Shown: positions 24,460 to 34,720, counted from the stretch's first letter. The stretch: DNA of 64,000 bases from Clostridium estertheticum (GCF_011065935.2 NZ_JAAMNH020000001.1:2067001-2131000), one strand, 5' to 3'. Notes: generated by a model from the sequence alone, not told the origin. Numbers and translations: made by a program.

Positions 24460-25833
24460 ATGAGTACTGAAGAAAATGTATCTTTACAGAACCTATGGAA
24501 CCCAAAAGCAGATAAACTCTTCATTTCAAATATTCCTGAGTTAAAAGAAGAGATGCTCTATGCAAAAAATTGGATAAAATCTCTTGATATGAATAAAGTC
24601 ATTATGAATATTCAGGACATAGAAGTATATAACGAGAAAAATATAAAAACTAGATCACCTATTGTGGACTTGGAAAATTTTAGTGAATCACTTAGTAAAG
24701 GTGAATTAATAGACAAACTAAACACTATTAGCTCTTTCCCAAAAGTTGAAAGATACCATGAGAATGGAAAGTTGGTAAGCGCAGAATATTATAATAAGTT
24801 AATAGAGAATTGTAATATATATGGAGTTATGGACACAAACAATATTAAATATGGAATAACCCTTAAAAAGACTGTGATGAGAACATTCCCAACCTATGAT
24901 ACAGTATTTAATATTGGAGATAACTATGAGTTTGATAGATTTCAAGAGACTGCTGTTTATCCTATTGAACCACTTGTGATTCTTCATAAAAGTGTTGATA
25001 ATAAATGGTATTTGGCGCAGATGTATAACTATTTAGCTTGGATACCTGAAAAAGATGTGGCGGTTTGTAAAAAACAAGAGCTTTTTGATTACCACAATAC
25101 AGAGGACTTTATAGTGACTACAGGGAAAAGGGTATTTACAAATTATAATCCCTTAAATGAACAATTATCAGAAGTGAAATTTGATATGGGTATTAAAATA
25201 CCACTTGTAGCTATTAATGAAATAGAAGAAGATATTTATGGACAAAGTCCTACAGGTAATTATGTGGTTAAACTTCCAACAAGAAATAAAAGTGGCAATG
25301 TAGAATTTAAACTAGCTTTAATTGCAAGAAATGAGGAGGTTTCAAGAGGTTATTTACCTTATACTAGAGAAAATATCCTAATCCATACATTCAAATTCTT
25401 AGGTGAAAGATACGGTTGGGGTGGAACTTTTAATTCGAGAGATTGTGCAAGCTTAATTATGGATGTTTATAGAACTATGGGTATAGTGCTTCCTAGAAAT
25501 GCAGAGGAGCAAGGAGAATTTGCAGTCGGTAATTTCTATGAAATGTCAGAGACTATGACTATTAAGGATAGGGAAAGGCTACTTGATAATTTGAAACCTG
25601 GAACACCAGTATATATGAGTGGGCATGCTATGCTATATGTGGGTAAAGAAGAGGGGAAATATTACATTATTCATGATTTTTCTGGATTTTATAAGCCACA
25701 GCAAGATGGAGCTGCGAAATATTATAGAGTTCGGGAGGTAATGGTTTCTCCATTGTGCATTGGATTATCAGAGGAAGGAAAAACCTATATTGAGGGATTA
25801 TATGGAGCAAGAGACTTTGTTCTTGTGGAATAG
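24460..25833 (+). CDS. SH3 / NlpC-P60 family cell-wall peptidase
   Basis: A roughly 457-aa protein made of an N-terminal helical stabilising region, SH3-like barrels (about 125-300: MDTNNIKYGITLKKTVMRTF, WYLAQMYNYLAWIPEKDVAV) and a C-terminal NlpC/P60 domain. The catalytic Cys is in NSRDCASLIMDVYRTMG, the His in GHAMLYVG and a third polar residue in IHDFSG. Enzymes of this type cut gamma-D-Glu-diamino acid bonds in peptidoglycan peptides. There is no signal peptide, so it may act on imported muropeptides. ATG 24460 is preferred because the one at 24448 abuts AAGGGGG. Confidence 0.82.
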   Translation: MSTEENVSLQNLWNPKADKLFISNIPELKEEMLYAKNWIKSLDMNKVIMNIQDIEVYNEKNIKTRSPIVDLENFSESLSKGELIDKLNTISSFPKVERYHENGKLVSAEYYNKLIENCNIYGVMDTNNIKYGITLKKTVMRTFPTYDTVFNIGDNYEFDRFQETAVYPIEPLVILHKSVDNKWYLAQMYNYLAWIPEKDVAVCKKQELFDYHNTEDFIVTTGKRVFTNYNPLNEQLSEVKFDMGIKIPLVAINEIEEDIYGQSPTGNYVVKLPTRNKSGNVEFKLALIARNEEVSRGYLPYTRENILIHTFKFLGERYGWGGTFNSRDCASLIMDVYRTMGIVLPRNAEEQGEFAVGNFYEMSETMTIKDRERLLDNLKPGTPVYMSGHAMLYVGKEEGKYYIIHDFSGFYKPQQDGAAKYYRVREVMVSPLCIGLSEEGKTYIEGLYGARDFVLVE

Positions 25834-25860
25834 CTAATTTAGGTATAATAATCAAATAAA

Positions 25861-25897
25861 ACAAGTCAAAATGCTAATGTATTTTGACTTGTTTTTT
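25861..25897 (+). terminator. Terminator of the NlpC/P60 gene
   Basis: ACAAGTCAAAAT (25861-25872) pairs with ATTTTGACTTGT (25881-25892), then T-rich sequence; A-rich on the left. Confidence 0.9.
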
Positions 25898-25966
25898 ATT
25901 TGAAAGTACCTAATATATAAGCTTATAAATATTAATTTGTTACTAAAATTTGACTGAGTAAATGAT

Positions 25967-27184
25967 CTAAACTTTAGTACTAGCTATTATGTGATCTTTA
26001 ACCTTGTTGTAAGCATAATCTAGTGAGGAATCTAAATTATTATTATTCTTTCCTCCACCTTGCGCTGATAGGTCACTTCCACCACCTTTTCCATCTATAA
26101 GTGTTATGGCATCCTTAAGAAGGGCATTCATACTAATCATATTTAAATCCTTTGAGCACATGAATAAAAGATTTGCCTTATCAACAGATTTTACTCCAAA
26201 TAAAACTATAACCTTTGGCTGAGATACTAATTTTGTTGCTAAGGTATTAGTGTATTTTAAATCACCGTTATCATAAATGAATTTAAGCACTCTAACGTCT
26301 TCTATTTTTGGAGCTGATGTTAACATATTTTGAACTTCATATTCAGCAACCGCTGCCTTTAATGTCCTTTTTTCAGTAAGGGCCTTATTAAGTTCACCAG
26401 AAAGCCTATCTACTTCAGATAAAAGGGTAGCACTATTGCAGGATAAAAGTTTAGACATCTTATCTATGGCTTCATATTTTGAAACATAATCAGAAACTGC
26501 TCTTGAACCACACAAAAATTCAATTCTCGTGCCATTCTTGTACTTTTCGATTTTTATAACCTTAATTAATTGCACCTCAATAGTTGTACTAGGATGTATT
26601 CCACAGCATGGATTTATATCAATATCACCTATTTTAACGATTCTAATTTTTTCACCAGCTTTTACCGGGATTTTCTTTAGAGTTAATTTTTTTAATTCAG
26701 AATTGCTAGGATACAGTACCTCTACGTTAATATTGTCTAAAACTATTTTGTTAGCCTGTGTTTCAGCAGTTTTAATTTCATCACCTATAATAACTTTATC
26801 AATATCTATAGTTGTTGAATCTATGCCAAGATGAAAACCAATTGTATAAGCATTAAACAAATCAGCTATACAAGCAGAAAGGATATGTTGTCCTAGGTGT
26901 TGCTGCATATAGTCGTATCTTTTATCAAAGTCTATACTACATTTAACCTTGTGAATTTTTAGGGGTTTAACTGCAACTACATGATATACTTTTTTATCTT
27001 TTTCATATACATAGGTTACTGCAGCGCCATTTATAAGGCCAGTGTCACAGGGCTGACCACCACTTTCTGGATAAAAACAGGTTTTATCCAGTTCAATATG
27101 ATACTCTTTTTCTTTTTCTAATACATTTATTACTTCAGCTGTGAATTCTGTTTGATATGGATTTTCATAATATAACTTTTCCAA
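25967..27184 (-). CDS. AlaX-type alanyl-tRNA editing protein with DHHA1 domain
   Basis: The 405-aa protein matches the long AlaX form. The editing core includes CFYPESGGQPCDTG, the zinc motif QQHLGQHIL (HxxxH) and the second half CCGIHPSTT (CxxxH). It is followed by a helical linker and a C-terminal DHHA1 domain with GKGGGSDLSAQGGG. It hydrolyses mischarged Ser- or Gly-tRNA(Ala) in trans. The start is TTG at 27184, eight bases from AAAGGAG, and no ATG fits better. It is a single gene. Confidence 0.9.
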   Translation of the reverse strand: MEKLYYENPYQTEFTAEVINVLEKEKEYHIELDKTCFYPESGGQPCDTGLINGAAVTYVYEKDKKVYHVVAVKPLKIHKVKCSIDFDKRYDYMQQHLGQHILSACIADLFNAYTIGFHLGIDSTTIDIDKVIIGDEIKTAETQANKIVLDNINVEVLYPSNSELKKLTLKKIPVKAGEKIRIVKIGDIDINPCCGIHPSTTIEVQLIKVIKIEKYKNGTRIEFLCGSRAVSDYVSKYEAIDKMSKLLSCNSATLLSEVDRLSGELNKALTEKRTLKAAVAEYEVQNMLTSAPKIEDVRVLKFIYDNGDLKYTNTLATKLVSQPKVIVLFGVKSVDKANLLFMCSKDLNMISMNALLKDAITLIDGKGGGSDLSAQGGGKNNNNLDSSLDYAYNKVKDHIIASTKV

Positions 27185-27590
27185 AGTTAAGCATCTCCTT
27201 TAAATAGCAACGTTGCATAATAATATATTGCATAAAATTCATGATCTGTTTTTAATCTATAAGAAATTTAAAAAATTATAATTAATTATGTCTGTAATAG
27301 CATTTATTGTAATATGCATAATTGTTTTAATCTATATTGTACCATAAAAATAGTAGGTGTAACTATTAAGATTTAAAAGTAATGAAGATATACAGGTAAA
27401 TTGATTGTGAAACACTATGCCTATATCCTCAATATTATCTACATAGCCTTAAATAAAGATATAGTTTTGTATGGTCGTGTTAGGAATATATGGTATAATT
27501 TTAGTAGAGAACTTACATTTGTAGAAGCTAATAATAGATTTGCTCTAAAAGTAAGTGTAAGAATAATTAAAATTGAGAGGTTGGGGTATT

Positions 27591-28019
27591 ATGGATTTTG
27601 AGAAATCCTGTGGCGCTGTAATTTATAGAAAAATATATGGAAATTTAGAGTTCTTAACTATTAGTCATAGAAACGATGGACATTGGGGTTTTCCTAAAGG
27701 ACATGTTGAAAAAAATGAAAGTGAAGTGCAAACAGCAGTAAGAGAGGTTTCTGAAGAGACTGGACTTTCGGTTTCGCTTATGGATGGATTTAGAGTGTCA
27801 GTAGAATATTTAATAAAAAAAGAGACAATGAAGGAAGTTGTATATTTTTTAGCTGAGGTTCAAGATCAGATTATACTTATTGAAGTAAATGAAGTAGTGG
27901 ATTATAGGTGGTCAGACTTTAAACAAACAAAAGAACTATTATCTTACATAAGTAGCAAGGAAGTTTTGGAGAAGGCCTATCAATTTATAGTTGAAACTGT
28001 TAAAAATCCAATGAAATAA
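27591..28019 (+). CDS. Nudix hydrolase, Ap4A-pyrophosphatase-like
   Basis: A 142-aa Nudix protein: the box is complete, GHVEKNESEVQTAVREVSEETGL. The start, EKSCGAVIYRK, followed by WGFPKGHVE, is typical of asymmetric diadenosine tetraphosphate hydrolases (MutT/ApaH-like), although the substrate is not certain. ATG 27591 follows GAGAGG and GGGG; the longer frame starting at 27573 begins inside that site. The terminator stem overlaps the last codons and the stop codon. Confidence 0.85.
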   Translation: MDFEKSCGAVIYRKIYGNLEFLTISHRNDGHWGFPKGHVEKNESEVQTAVREVSEETGLSVSLMDGFRVSVEYLIKKETMKEVVYFLAEVQDQIILIEVNEVVDYRWSDFKQTKELLSYISSKEVLEKAYQFIVETVKNPMK

Positions 28020-28042
28020 GTTGTTATTTCATTGGATTTTTT
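28004..28042 (+). terminator. Terminator overlapping the Nudix stop codon
   Basis: AAATCCAATGAAATAA (28004-28019, including the TAA) pairs with TTATTTCATTGGATTT (28024-28039), then T-rich sequence. A 16-bp perfect stem whose left arm is coding. Confidence 0.9.
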
Positions 28043-28211
28043 CATATAATTTTGTCATGGTTTAGTTTTAGACTTAAAAGTCATGTAAAAAATATAAAAA
28101 AGAGGTTTATACCATATTTTGTAGAATATAATATTTTGAAAATATTCTTAAAACAATTTAATTTATCATAAATTCTGTAGTACTTTAGGAGATTTTTAAA
28201 GGGGGATTAAC

Positions 28212-29882
28212 ATGAGTGAACATATTAATGATAACGTATTAGAAGATATAGATATTGATAGTGTTATTAAGAAAAGTGCGAGTGAATTCAGAAAAAGTGA
28301 AGAAGTATATAAAAGATTATTTGAATTATCTCCTGACCCTATATTTGTTCATTGTGATGGGAAAATAGTCTTAGCCAATCCTGCTACTGAAAGACTGTTC
28401 AATATGAAAGATTCTAAAGATATAATTGGGAGAAATGTTATGGATTTTATTCATCCTGATTATATTGACATTGCTACTAGCAGAATAAATACAGTATATG
28501 AAGGCGGAGTTGTTGAACAATTTATTGAAGAGAAATTTATTTCTAGTGATGGTACAGTTATAGATGTAGAAATTGGAATCTCCCCTTTTAAGTATAAGGA
28601 TAAATCTTCAGTTTTAGTAGTTACACGTAATATTAATATAAGAAAAAAAATAGAGAGAGAGCTAAAGGCGAATGAATTACTATTAAGAGAGATAACAGAA
28701 AATATCTCGGATATGGTTGCAAAGATAGATGTAGATGGAACAATTAGATATGTTACATCTGCTAAAAATGATATTCTCGGATCTGGAGCAGAGAATGTAA
28801 TTGGAAAGAATTTTTTTGATTTTATTCATATAGATGATAAAGAAAATGTAGCAAAGAGAATTAAAGAATTAATTAGCACATCTATAAATCAGAAACTTCA
28901 ATTTAGAGGCATACATGCGGATAAACGTATTGTTTGGGTAGATGCTTCATTTAGTACAATGGTAGATGAGAATAATAAAGTAATAGGATTAATCTTATCA
29001 TCAAGAGATATTACCAAGCACATAAAAGATGAAGAGGTTATGAAAGAAAATGAGGAAAAGACAAGATTTTTAAATCAAGCAATAGAATATGATAGATTTA
29101 GGACGGATTTTTTTGCCAATATATCTCATGAATTAAGAACACCAATCAATGTTATTTTAGGGACTATCCAGCTTATGGATCTAAAATTCAAGGATTTATT
29201 TAAGGAAAATGAGAAAAAAAGCAGAGGATATTTAAAAACTATGAAACAGAATTGTTATAGGTTAGTAAGATTGATTAATAACTTAATTGATGTAACAAAA
29301 ATAGATGCAGGATATTTTGAAATTCACTTAAGTAATTGTAATATTGTTAGTGTTATAGAGGAAATAACTTTGTCTGTAGCTGAGTATGTTGAGAATAATG
29401 GGGTATCACTTTTATTCGATACAGAGATGGAAGAAAAAATAATAGCTTGTGATAAGGATAAAATAGAAAGAATAATGTTAAATCTAATTTCAAATGCAAT
29501 AAAATTTACAAATCCAGGGGGAAGTATTTCAGTAAATATCTTTGAAGGAAAAGATAATGTGGTTATCTCTGTTAAGGATACGGGGATAGGAATACCCAAA
29601 GAAAAATTAGATTTGATTTTTGATAGATTTATTCAAGTTGACAAGTCCTTGACAAGAAATAAAGAAGGTAGTGGAATAGGATTATCCTTAGTTAAAGCTT
29701 TAGTAGAAATGCACGGTGGTAAAATGTTTTTAGAAAGTGAGATTAATGTAGGAAGCGAATTTAGCTTTGAACTTCCTATAAAACAGTTACCAGATAACGA
29801 AGTGGTGTATGTTAATAGCAATTTTAATGCCAATAGTAACATTGAGAAAATCAACATAGAGTTTTCTGATATATATTTCTAA
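28212..29882 (+). CDS. Cytoplasmic PAS-PAS sensor histidine kinase
   Basis: The 556-aa protein has no membrane segment. The domains are PAS 1 (about 33-150, SPDPIFVHCDGKIVLANPA), PAS 2 (about 155-275, ITENISDMVAKIDVDGTIRY), HisKA (about 290-360, phospho-acceptor His in FANISHELRTP near residue 306) and HATPase_c (about 400-520, N box NLISNAIKFT, G1 DTGIGIPKEK, G2 GSGIGLSLVKALV). A 30-residue Asn-rich tail follows. No response regulator is adjacent, so it is an orphan kinase; in clostridia orphan PAS kinases can phosphorylate Spo0A, a possibility worth noting but not shown here. ATG follows AAAGGGGG. Confidence 0.9.
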   Translation: MSEHINDNVLEDIDIDSVIKKSASEFRKSEEVYKRLFELSPDPIFVHCDGKIVLANPATERLFNMKDSKDIIGRNVMDFIHPDYIDIATSRINTVYEGGVVEQFIEEKFISSDGTVIDVEIGISPFKYKDKSSVLVVTRNINIRKKIERELKANELLLREITENISDMVAKIDVDGTIRYVTSAKNDILGSGAENVIGKNFFDFIHIDDKENVAKRIKELISTSINQKLQFRGIHADKRIVWVDASFSTMVDENNKVIGLILSSRDITKHIKDEEVMKENEEKTRFLNQAIEYDRFRTDFFANISHELRTPINVILGTIQLMDLKFKDLFKENEKKSRGYLKTMKQNCYRLVRLINNLIDVTKIDAGYFEIHLSNCNIVSVIEEITLSVAEYVENNGVSLLFDTEMEEKIIACDKDKIERIMLNLISNAIKFTNPGGSISVNIFEGKDNVVISVKDTGIGIPKEKLDLIFDRFIQVDKSLTRNKEGSGIGLSLVKALVEMHGGKMFLESEINVGSEFSFELPIKQLPDNEVVYVNSNFNANSNIEKINIEFSDIYF

Positions 29883-30036
29883 ACCCAATTTCTAATAGAA
29901 CAGGAGAAGACTGCACACGGGAAAATTTTAAGAATAAACCCTGTAACAGAGAGTGGAAATAAAATATCTTGATATTAAAGATAATAATGTGGTTCCAACT
30001 GTTGGCTTTAAAAATAGCAATCTAAAATAAAAATGC

Positions 30037-30075
30037 AAATAGTGCCATCCTCGTGGATGGCACTATTTTATTTTT
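30037..30075 (+). terminator. Terminator after the histidine kinase
   Basis: AAATAGTGCCATCC (30037-30050) pairs with GGATGGCACTATTT (30055-30068), followed by ATTTTTATT. Its right arm shares CGTGGATGGCACTATTT with intergenic sequence near 36694. Confidence 0.88.
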
Positions 30076-30149
30076 ATTATCTATCATGTTGGAGGTTTGT
30101 CCCTGCATATAGTTAATAATAAAAATAATTCTATCTTAGGAGGTATTAA

Positions 30150-32072
30150 ATGGAATTTGAAAAAGTGATAAAGAATGATAGAGAAGCTAAAATCAAGAGT
30201 AAATTTGAAGGAAGCTTTCTGGAGTATTTAGATATAATTAGTAAAGATCCTGATAAAGCTAAGCTTTCCCATAAGAGGATGTATGACACAATAATAAAAG
30301 GAGGCTTTGAAATTCTAAGGCCTGAGGAAAACCCAAGAACAAGAAAAATATATGGTAATGATCTTATAAAAAGGTATGGGTTTTTTAAAGAGGACTTTTT
30401 TGGAATTGATAAGGTACTTATGAAGATAGTAAGTTACTTTTATTCTGCATCTATGAAGGGGGAGGAATCCAGGCAGGTATTATATTTAGCAGGTCCTGTA
30501 GGAGCAGGTAAGTCATCCCTGGTTGAAGTACTGAAGAAGGCCTTTGAAAATACGGAACCAGTATATATTTTAAAAGGATGTCCTATGAATGAAGAGCCAT
30601 TGCATTTAATACCAAAGCATCTTAGGCGCGATTTTGAGAGAATGCTTAATGTAGAAATTGAAGGAGACCTTTGCCCGGAATGTAAATATAGATTAATTTA
30701 TGAATACAATGGAGAATATGAGAATTTTCCTGTTACAACTACTTCTTTTTCAATAAGATCAAGAAAAGGTATAGGGGTTGTACCACCTGTGGATCCAAAT
30801 AATCAAGATACTTCAATTTTAACAGGATCTGTTGATATATCTAAAATGGATATGTATTCAGAGGATGATCCAAGGGTTTTCTCTCTTAATGGAGCATTTA
30901 ATGTTGGTAATAGGGGTCTTGTAGAATTTATAGAAGTATTCAAAAATGATGTTGAGTATCTTCATACTATAATTACTGCAACACAAGAAAAATCAATACC
31001 ATCACCAGGAAAGGGATCTATGATTTACTTTGATGGCATAATTATTGCCCATTCTAATGAAGCTGAATGGAATAGGTTTAAGTCAGATCATACCAATGAA
31101 GCTATTTTAGATAGAATTGTAAAGATAGAAGTTCCTTATTGCCTTGAGTTAAATGAAGAAATTAAAATTTATGAAAAGATACTTAAAAAGAGTAACTTTA
31201 AGCCTCATATAGCACCACACACCATTGAGACTGCTGCAATGTTTGCGCTGCTTTCAAGGTTTAAACCTTCAAACAAGGTGGATCCTATAACAAAGTTAAA
31301 GATTTATAATGGTGAAGAAATAGTAGAAAAGGGAACTACTAAGAAAATGGATATTAGCGAACTCAGGGAAGAAGCAGGTCTTGATGAGGGTATGCATGGG
31401 ATTTCAACAAGATTTATAGTAAAGGCTATTGATAATGCTATTTCAAATTCAGAATTTGATTGCATAAATCCACTTGGCATTATGGAAAGTATAATTAAAT
31501 CCGTAAGGGAAATGGACGTTGCTGAGGATGAAAAGAAAAAATATATGGGCTTTGTTCAGGACACTATTAGAAAAGAATACAACAAAATATTGGAGAAAGA
31601 AGTAACTAAGGCCTTTATACACAGCTATAAGGAACAAGCGGAAAGTCTATTTAATAACTATATTGATAATGCAGAAGCCTTTGTAAATAAGGCCAAATTA
31701 AAGGATAGAGCTACCGGGGAAGAGCTAATTGCAGATGAGTCCTTTATGAGATCAATAGAAGAGCAGATTGGAATATCTGAAAGTTCTTCAAAGGGATTTA
31801 GAAGTGACGTAACTTCTTATATGTTTTATGTGGTTAGAAATGGTGGAAAAATAAAATATGAGTCCTATGAGCCTTTAAAGGAAGCAATTGAAAAGAAACT
31901 TACTAGTTCCGTAAAAGAGCTTTCGAGAATTGTAACTAGATCTAGAGTTCGCGATAAGGACCAAGATGAAAAATATAACGTAATGGTGGAGCAAATGAAG
32001 ACAAATGGATATTGTGATTATTGTTGTGACGTTATACTGAAATATGCAGCTAATAATTTATGGAAGGACTAG
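30150..32072 (+). CDS. prkA: PrkA-family serine protein kinase / AAA+ protein
   Basis: The 640-aa protein is a full-length PrkA: an N-terminal AAA+ core with P-loop AGPVGAGKSSLVE (about residue 115), FFGIDKVLMKIVSYFYSAS upstream, SILTGSVDISKM, RVFSLNGAFNVGNRGLVEF, and a C-terminal kinase-like region. PrkA works in stationary phase and sporulation in Bacillus and as YeaG in enterobacteria under nitrogen stress. It is the first of a three-gene operon with the DUF444 gene (4-bp gap) and spoVR. ATG follows TAGGAGG. Confidence 0.93.
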   Translation: MEFEKVIKNDREAKIKSKFEGSFLEYLDIISKDPDKAKLSHKRMYDTIIKGGFEILRPEENPRTRKIYGNDLIKRYGFFKEDFFGIDKVLMKIVSYFYSASMKGEESRQVLYLAGPVGAGKSSLVEVLKKAFENTEPVYILKGCPMNEEPLHLIPKHLRRDFERMLNVEIEGDLCPECKYRLIYEYNGEYENFPVTTTSFSIRSRKGIGVVPPVDPNNQDTSILTGSVDISKMDMYSEDDPRVFSLNGAFNVGNRGLVEFIEVFKNDVEYLHTIITATQEKSIPSPGKGSMIYFDGIIIAHSNEAEWNRFKSDHTNEAILDRIVKIEVPYCLELNEEIKIYEKILKKSNFKPHIAPHTIETAAMFALLSRFKPSNKVDPITKLKIYNGEEIVEKGTTKKMDISELREEAGLDEGMHGISTRFIVKAIDNAISNSEFDCINPLGIMESIIKSVREMDVAEDEKKKYMGFVQDTIRKEYNKILEKEVTKAFIHSYKEQAESLFNNYIDNAEAFVNKAKLKDRATGEELIADESFMRSIEEQIGISESSSKGFRSDVTSYMFYVVRNGGKIKYESYEPLKEAIEKKLTSSVKELSRIVTRSRVRDKDQDEKYNVMVEQMKTNGYCDYCCDVILKYAANNLWKD

Positions 32073-32076
32073 TCCT

Positions 32077-33249
32077 ATGGCAATTTTTAGAGACTATAAC
32101 GTAACCCCCATAGATCATGATAGGGCTGTAGAGGATAGAAGGCGGCATCGGCAGCTTGTTGAGAAATCTATTAAAGAAAATCTAGGAGATATATTATCAG
32201 AAGAAAGTATTATAGGTCAAGGTAAGGATAAAAAAATTAAAATACCAATAAAAGGCCTTAAGGAATATGAATTTATTTTTGGTAAAAATAAGAGTGGCGT
32301 GGGAAGTGGAGATGGTAGCGAAGAAAGAGGGCAAGTCATAGGAAAAGAAAAGGCTAAGGGTGAAGGGAAAGGAAGCAGTGGTGCAGGTGAGGATGAGGGT
32401 GAAGACATTTATGAAACTGAAATAACATTAGAAGATGCACTAAATTACCTTTTAGAAGATTTAGAACTTCCGGAACTAGATAAAAAAAAGTTCTCGGAAA
32501 TTTTAACTGAAAATAGTGTTAAAAGAGCAGGCTATCAAAAACATGGTATCCAGCCCCGTCTTGCTAAAAAAAGAACAGTAGTGGAGAAAATCAAAAGGGA
32601 GCAAGGGAGAAGCAAAGCACTAATGGAGTCATCTCAGGAGGAAAAGATTGAAAGACTGCCCTTTAAAAATGAGGATTTAAGATATCATAGAGTGAAGCAA
32701 GTTTTAAAGAGAGAATCAAACGCGGCAATTTTATGTGTAATGGACGTATCTGGGTCAATGGATACCACAAAGAAGTATTTGGCCCGCTCCTTTTTCTTTA
32801 TATTATCTCAATTTATTAGATCAAAATATACGAATGTAGAGGTTGAGTTTATTGCACATACAACAGTTGCCCAAGAGGTAAACGAGGATGATTTTTTTCA
32901 TAAGGTTGAATCAGGAGGTACCTATATTTCTAGTGGATTAAATAAAGCACTAGAAATAATTGATAAAAGATATAATCCAGATTATTGGAATGTATATGTA
33001 TTTTACGTTAGTGATGGAGATAATTGGCAAGAAGATAATGAAAAAGCCATAACGGCTGCAAAAAGTATTTGCGAGGTGAGCAATTTATTTGGGTATGTTG
33101 AGCTTATGAATAAATACTATACTTCTTCTATGAAAAGAATTTTCGAAAATGGAGTATTTAATAAAAACTTTATTTCAGTGGAAGTAAAGAAAAAACAGGA
33201 TTTATGGGAAAGTCTTAAATACATGCTAAAAAAAGAAGGAGAGAGGTGA
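32077..33249 (+). CDS. yhbH: YhbH/YeaH-family (DUF444) vWA-like protein
   Basis: A roughly 390-aa protein with a charged Gly/Lys/Glu-rich low-complexity region (about 85-125), then a von Willebrand A-like domain with a MIDAS motif, CVMDVSGSMDTT, and FYVSDGDNW. The start MAIFRDYNVTPIDHDRAVED and the RHRQLVEKSIKENLGDILSE segment are the DUF444 signature. It is always found with PrkA and SpoVR and is thought to work in the same process; the biochemistry is unknown. ATG 32077 has GGAAGG nine bases upstream. Confidence 0.9.
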   Translation: MAIFRDYNVTPIDHDRAVEDRRRHRQLVEKSIKENLGDILSEESIIGQGKDKKIKIPIKGLKEYEFIFGKNKSGVGSGDGSEERGQVIGKEKAKGEGKGSSGAGEDEGEDIYETEITLEDALNYLLEDLELPELDKKKFSEILTENSVKRAGYQKHGIQPRLAKKRTVVEKIKREQGRSKALMESSQEEKIERLPFKNEDLRYHRVKQVLKRESNAAILCVMDVSGSMDTTKKYLARSFFFILSQFIRSKYTNVEVEFIAHTTVAQEVNEDDFFHKVESGGTYISSGLNKALEIIDKRYNPDYWNVYVFYVSDGDNWQEDNEKAITAAKSICEVSNLFGYVELMNKYYTSSMKRIFENGVFNKNFISVEVKKKQDLWESLKYMLKKEGER

Positions 33250-33256
33250 CAGCGGG

Positions 33257-34624
33257 TTGGAATATATCTTAAAGGATTTGGAAGCTTGGAATGAAAAAAT
33301 TGAGGATATAGCAAAAAATATAGGACTTGATTTCTATCCTCAAGAATTTGAGATAATAGGATATAAGGATATGCTGTCCTACGAAACATACATTGGAATG
33401 CCATCAAGATATCCCCACTGGAGTTTTGGAAAATCCTACGAAAAAAATAGCACTGTATATAAATATAATTTAACTGGATTACCTTATGAGATGGTTATAA
33501 ATTCAGATCCATGTATTGCATATTTAATGAAGGAAAACACACTTTTATTGCAAATATTAACTATAGCTCATGTTTATGGTCATAATGATTTTTTTAAAAA
33601 CAATAGACTTTTTAAGGATGGAACTAGAGCAGCATCTGCTGTGGAGATGTTTAAATTTCATGCAGATATGGTAAGAAGTTATATAAATGATCCAAGTATA
33701 GGCTATGAAAAGGTAGAAAGAATTTTAGATGCAGCTCATGCCATTAAGCTTCAAACCTCTAGGGTTATTGGGGAAAAGAGAATTGATGGGGAGGTTTTAA
33801 AGCAAAGACTTTTAGAGGATTATAAAAACAATAATGAAGTTCATAATGACTTAGATGCTTATGTAAAACTAGCATTTCCTAATTTGAATAAAATCCCTAT
33901 TCAGCCTGAGGATGATCTTCTTTATTTTATTATAAAGTATGGTGATATGGAGGAATGGGAAAAAAGTTTGCTCGGATTTGTAAGGCAAGAAACATCATAT
34001 TTCTTGCCTCAAATTGAAACAAAAATAATGAATGAAGGTTGGGCTAGCTTTTGGCATTATAATATATTAAAGCAGCTGGATTTACCAGGCGGACTTTATT
34101 TAGAGTTCATTAAGCGTCATAATGATGTTATAGCTCCTGGGTATGGGTCAATAAACCCATATTTTATAGGCTTTAAGATATTTGAAGACATTTTAAAAAG
34201 ATATGGCAAGGAGAAAATATTTGAAGTTAGAGCTCTTGAACGAGACGAATCCTTTTTAAGAAAGTATTTAACACAGGAACTATGTGCAGAGCTTAATTTA
34301 TTTGAATATGCGGCTAAGAATGGGGATTACGTAATTAGTGAAGTGTCTGATGATAGTGGGTTTAAAAATATTAGAAATACCTTAAGTAGCTCTTGTGGCG
34401 TAGGTACTGTACCACTTATTAGAGTAGTAGAAATGTCACAAAAGGACAAAACACTAATTCTAGAGCATGTTTTTGATGGAAGAGAACTAAATATTGCATA
34501 TGCAGAAGCTACATTAAAGTATATATATGAGTTATGGGGCCATACTGTAACTTTGAAAACAACACAGATTGGAAAGGAAATTACACTTTTATGTGAGGAT
34601 AAGAAGATATCTGTAAAAAAATAA
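33257..34624 (+). CDS. spoVR: SpoVR family protein
   Basis: A 455-aa protein of the SpoVR/YcgB family: YPQEFEIIGYKDMLSYETYIGMP region, PHWSFGKSYEKN, AHVYGHNDFFKNN, NEGWASFWHYNIL and GYGSINPYFIGFKIFEDI are family landmarks (quoted in parts). In Bacillus SpoVR affects spore cortex formation. Here it completes the prkA-yhbH-spoVR operon. The start is TTG at 33257, about ten bases after GGAGAGG, which overlaps the end of yhbH. A terminator follows at 34663. Confidence 0.93.
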   Translation: MEYILKDLEAWNEKIEDIAKNIGLDFYPQEFEIIGYKDMLSYETYIGMPSRYPHWSFGKSYEKNSTVYKYNLTGLPYEMVINSDPCIAYLMKENTLLLQILTIAHVYGHNDFFKNNRLFKDGTRAASAVEMFKFHADMVRSYINDPSIGYEKVERILDAAHAIKLQTSRVIGEKRIDGEVLKQRLLEDYKNNNEVHNDLDAYVKLAFPNLNKIPIQPEDDLLYFIIKYGDMEEWEKSLLGFVRQETSYFLPQIETKIMNEGWASFWHYNILKQLDLPGGLYLEFIKRHNDVIAPGYGSINPYFIGFKIFEDILKRYGKEKIFEVRALERDESFLRKYLTQELCAELNLFEYAAKNGDYVISEVSDDSGFKNIRNTLSSSCGVGTVPLIRVVEMSQKDKTLILEHVFDGRELNIAYAEATLKYIYELWGHTVTLKTTQIGKEITLLCEDKKISVKK

Positions 34625-34662
34625 TAATTTGGGGACGGTTAAGAATATTACAACAAAATAGT

Positions 34663-34720
34663 ATCATCTCAACCTACAGCTGTGGATTATAAAACACAAA
34701 TTAGATTGAGATGATTTTTT
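34663..34720 (+). terminator. Terminator of the prkA operon
   Basis: ATCATCTCAACCT (34663-34675) pairs with AGATTGAGATGAT (34703-34715), one mismatch, loop of 27 bases, then T6. Confidence 0.78.

Noticed and set aside
27401..27601. 66-codon plus-strand ORF before the Nudix gene
   Set aside because: It has no ribosome-binding site, contains the promoter region of the Nudix gene (GGTATAAT) and overlaps its start in another frame.
29883..30030. Possible remnant peptides (AHGKILRINPVTESGNKIS and NNVVPTVGFKNSNLK)
   Set aside because: The two pieces are in different frames and match nothing I know; could be chance.
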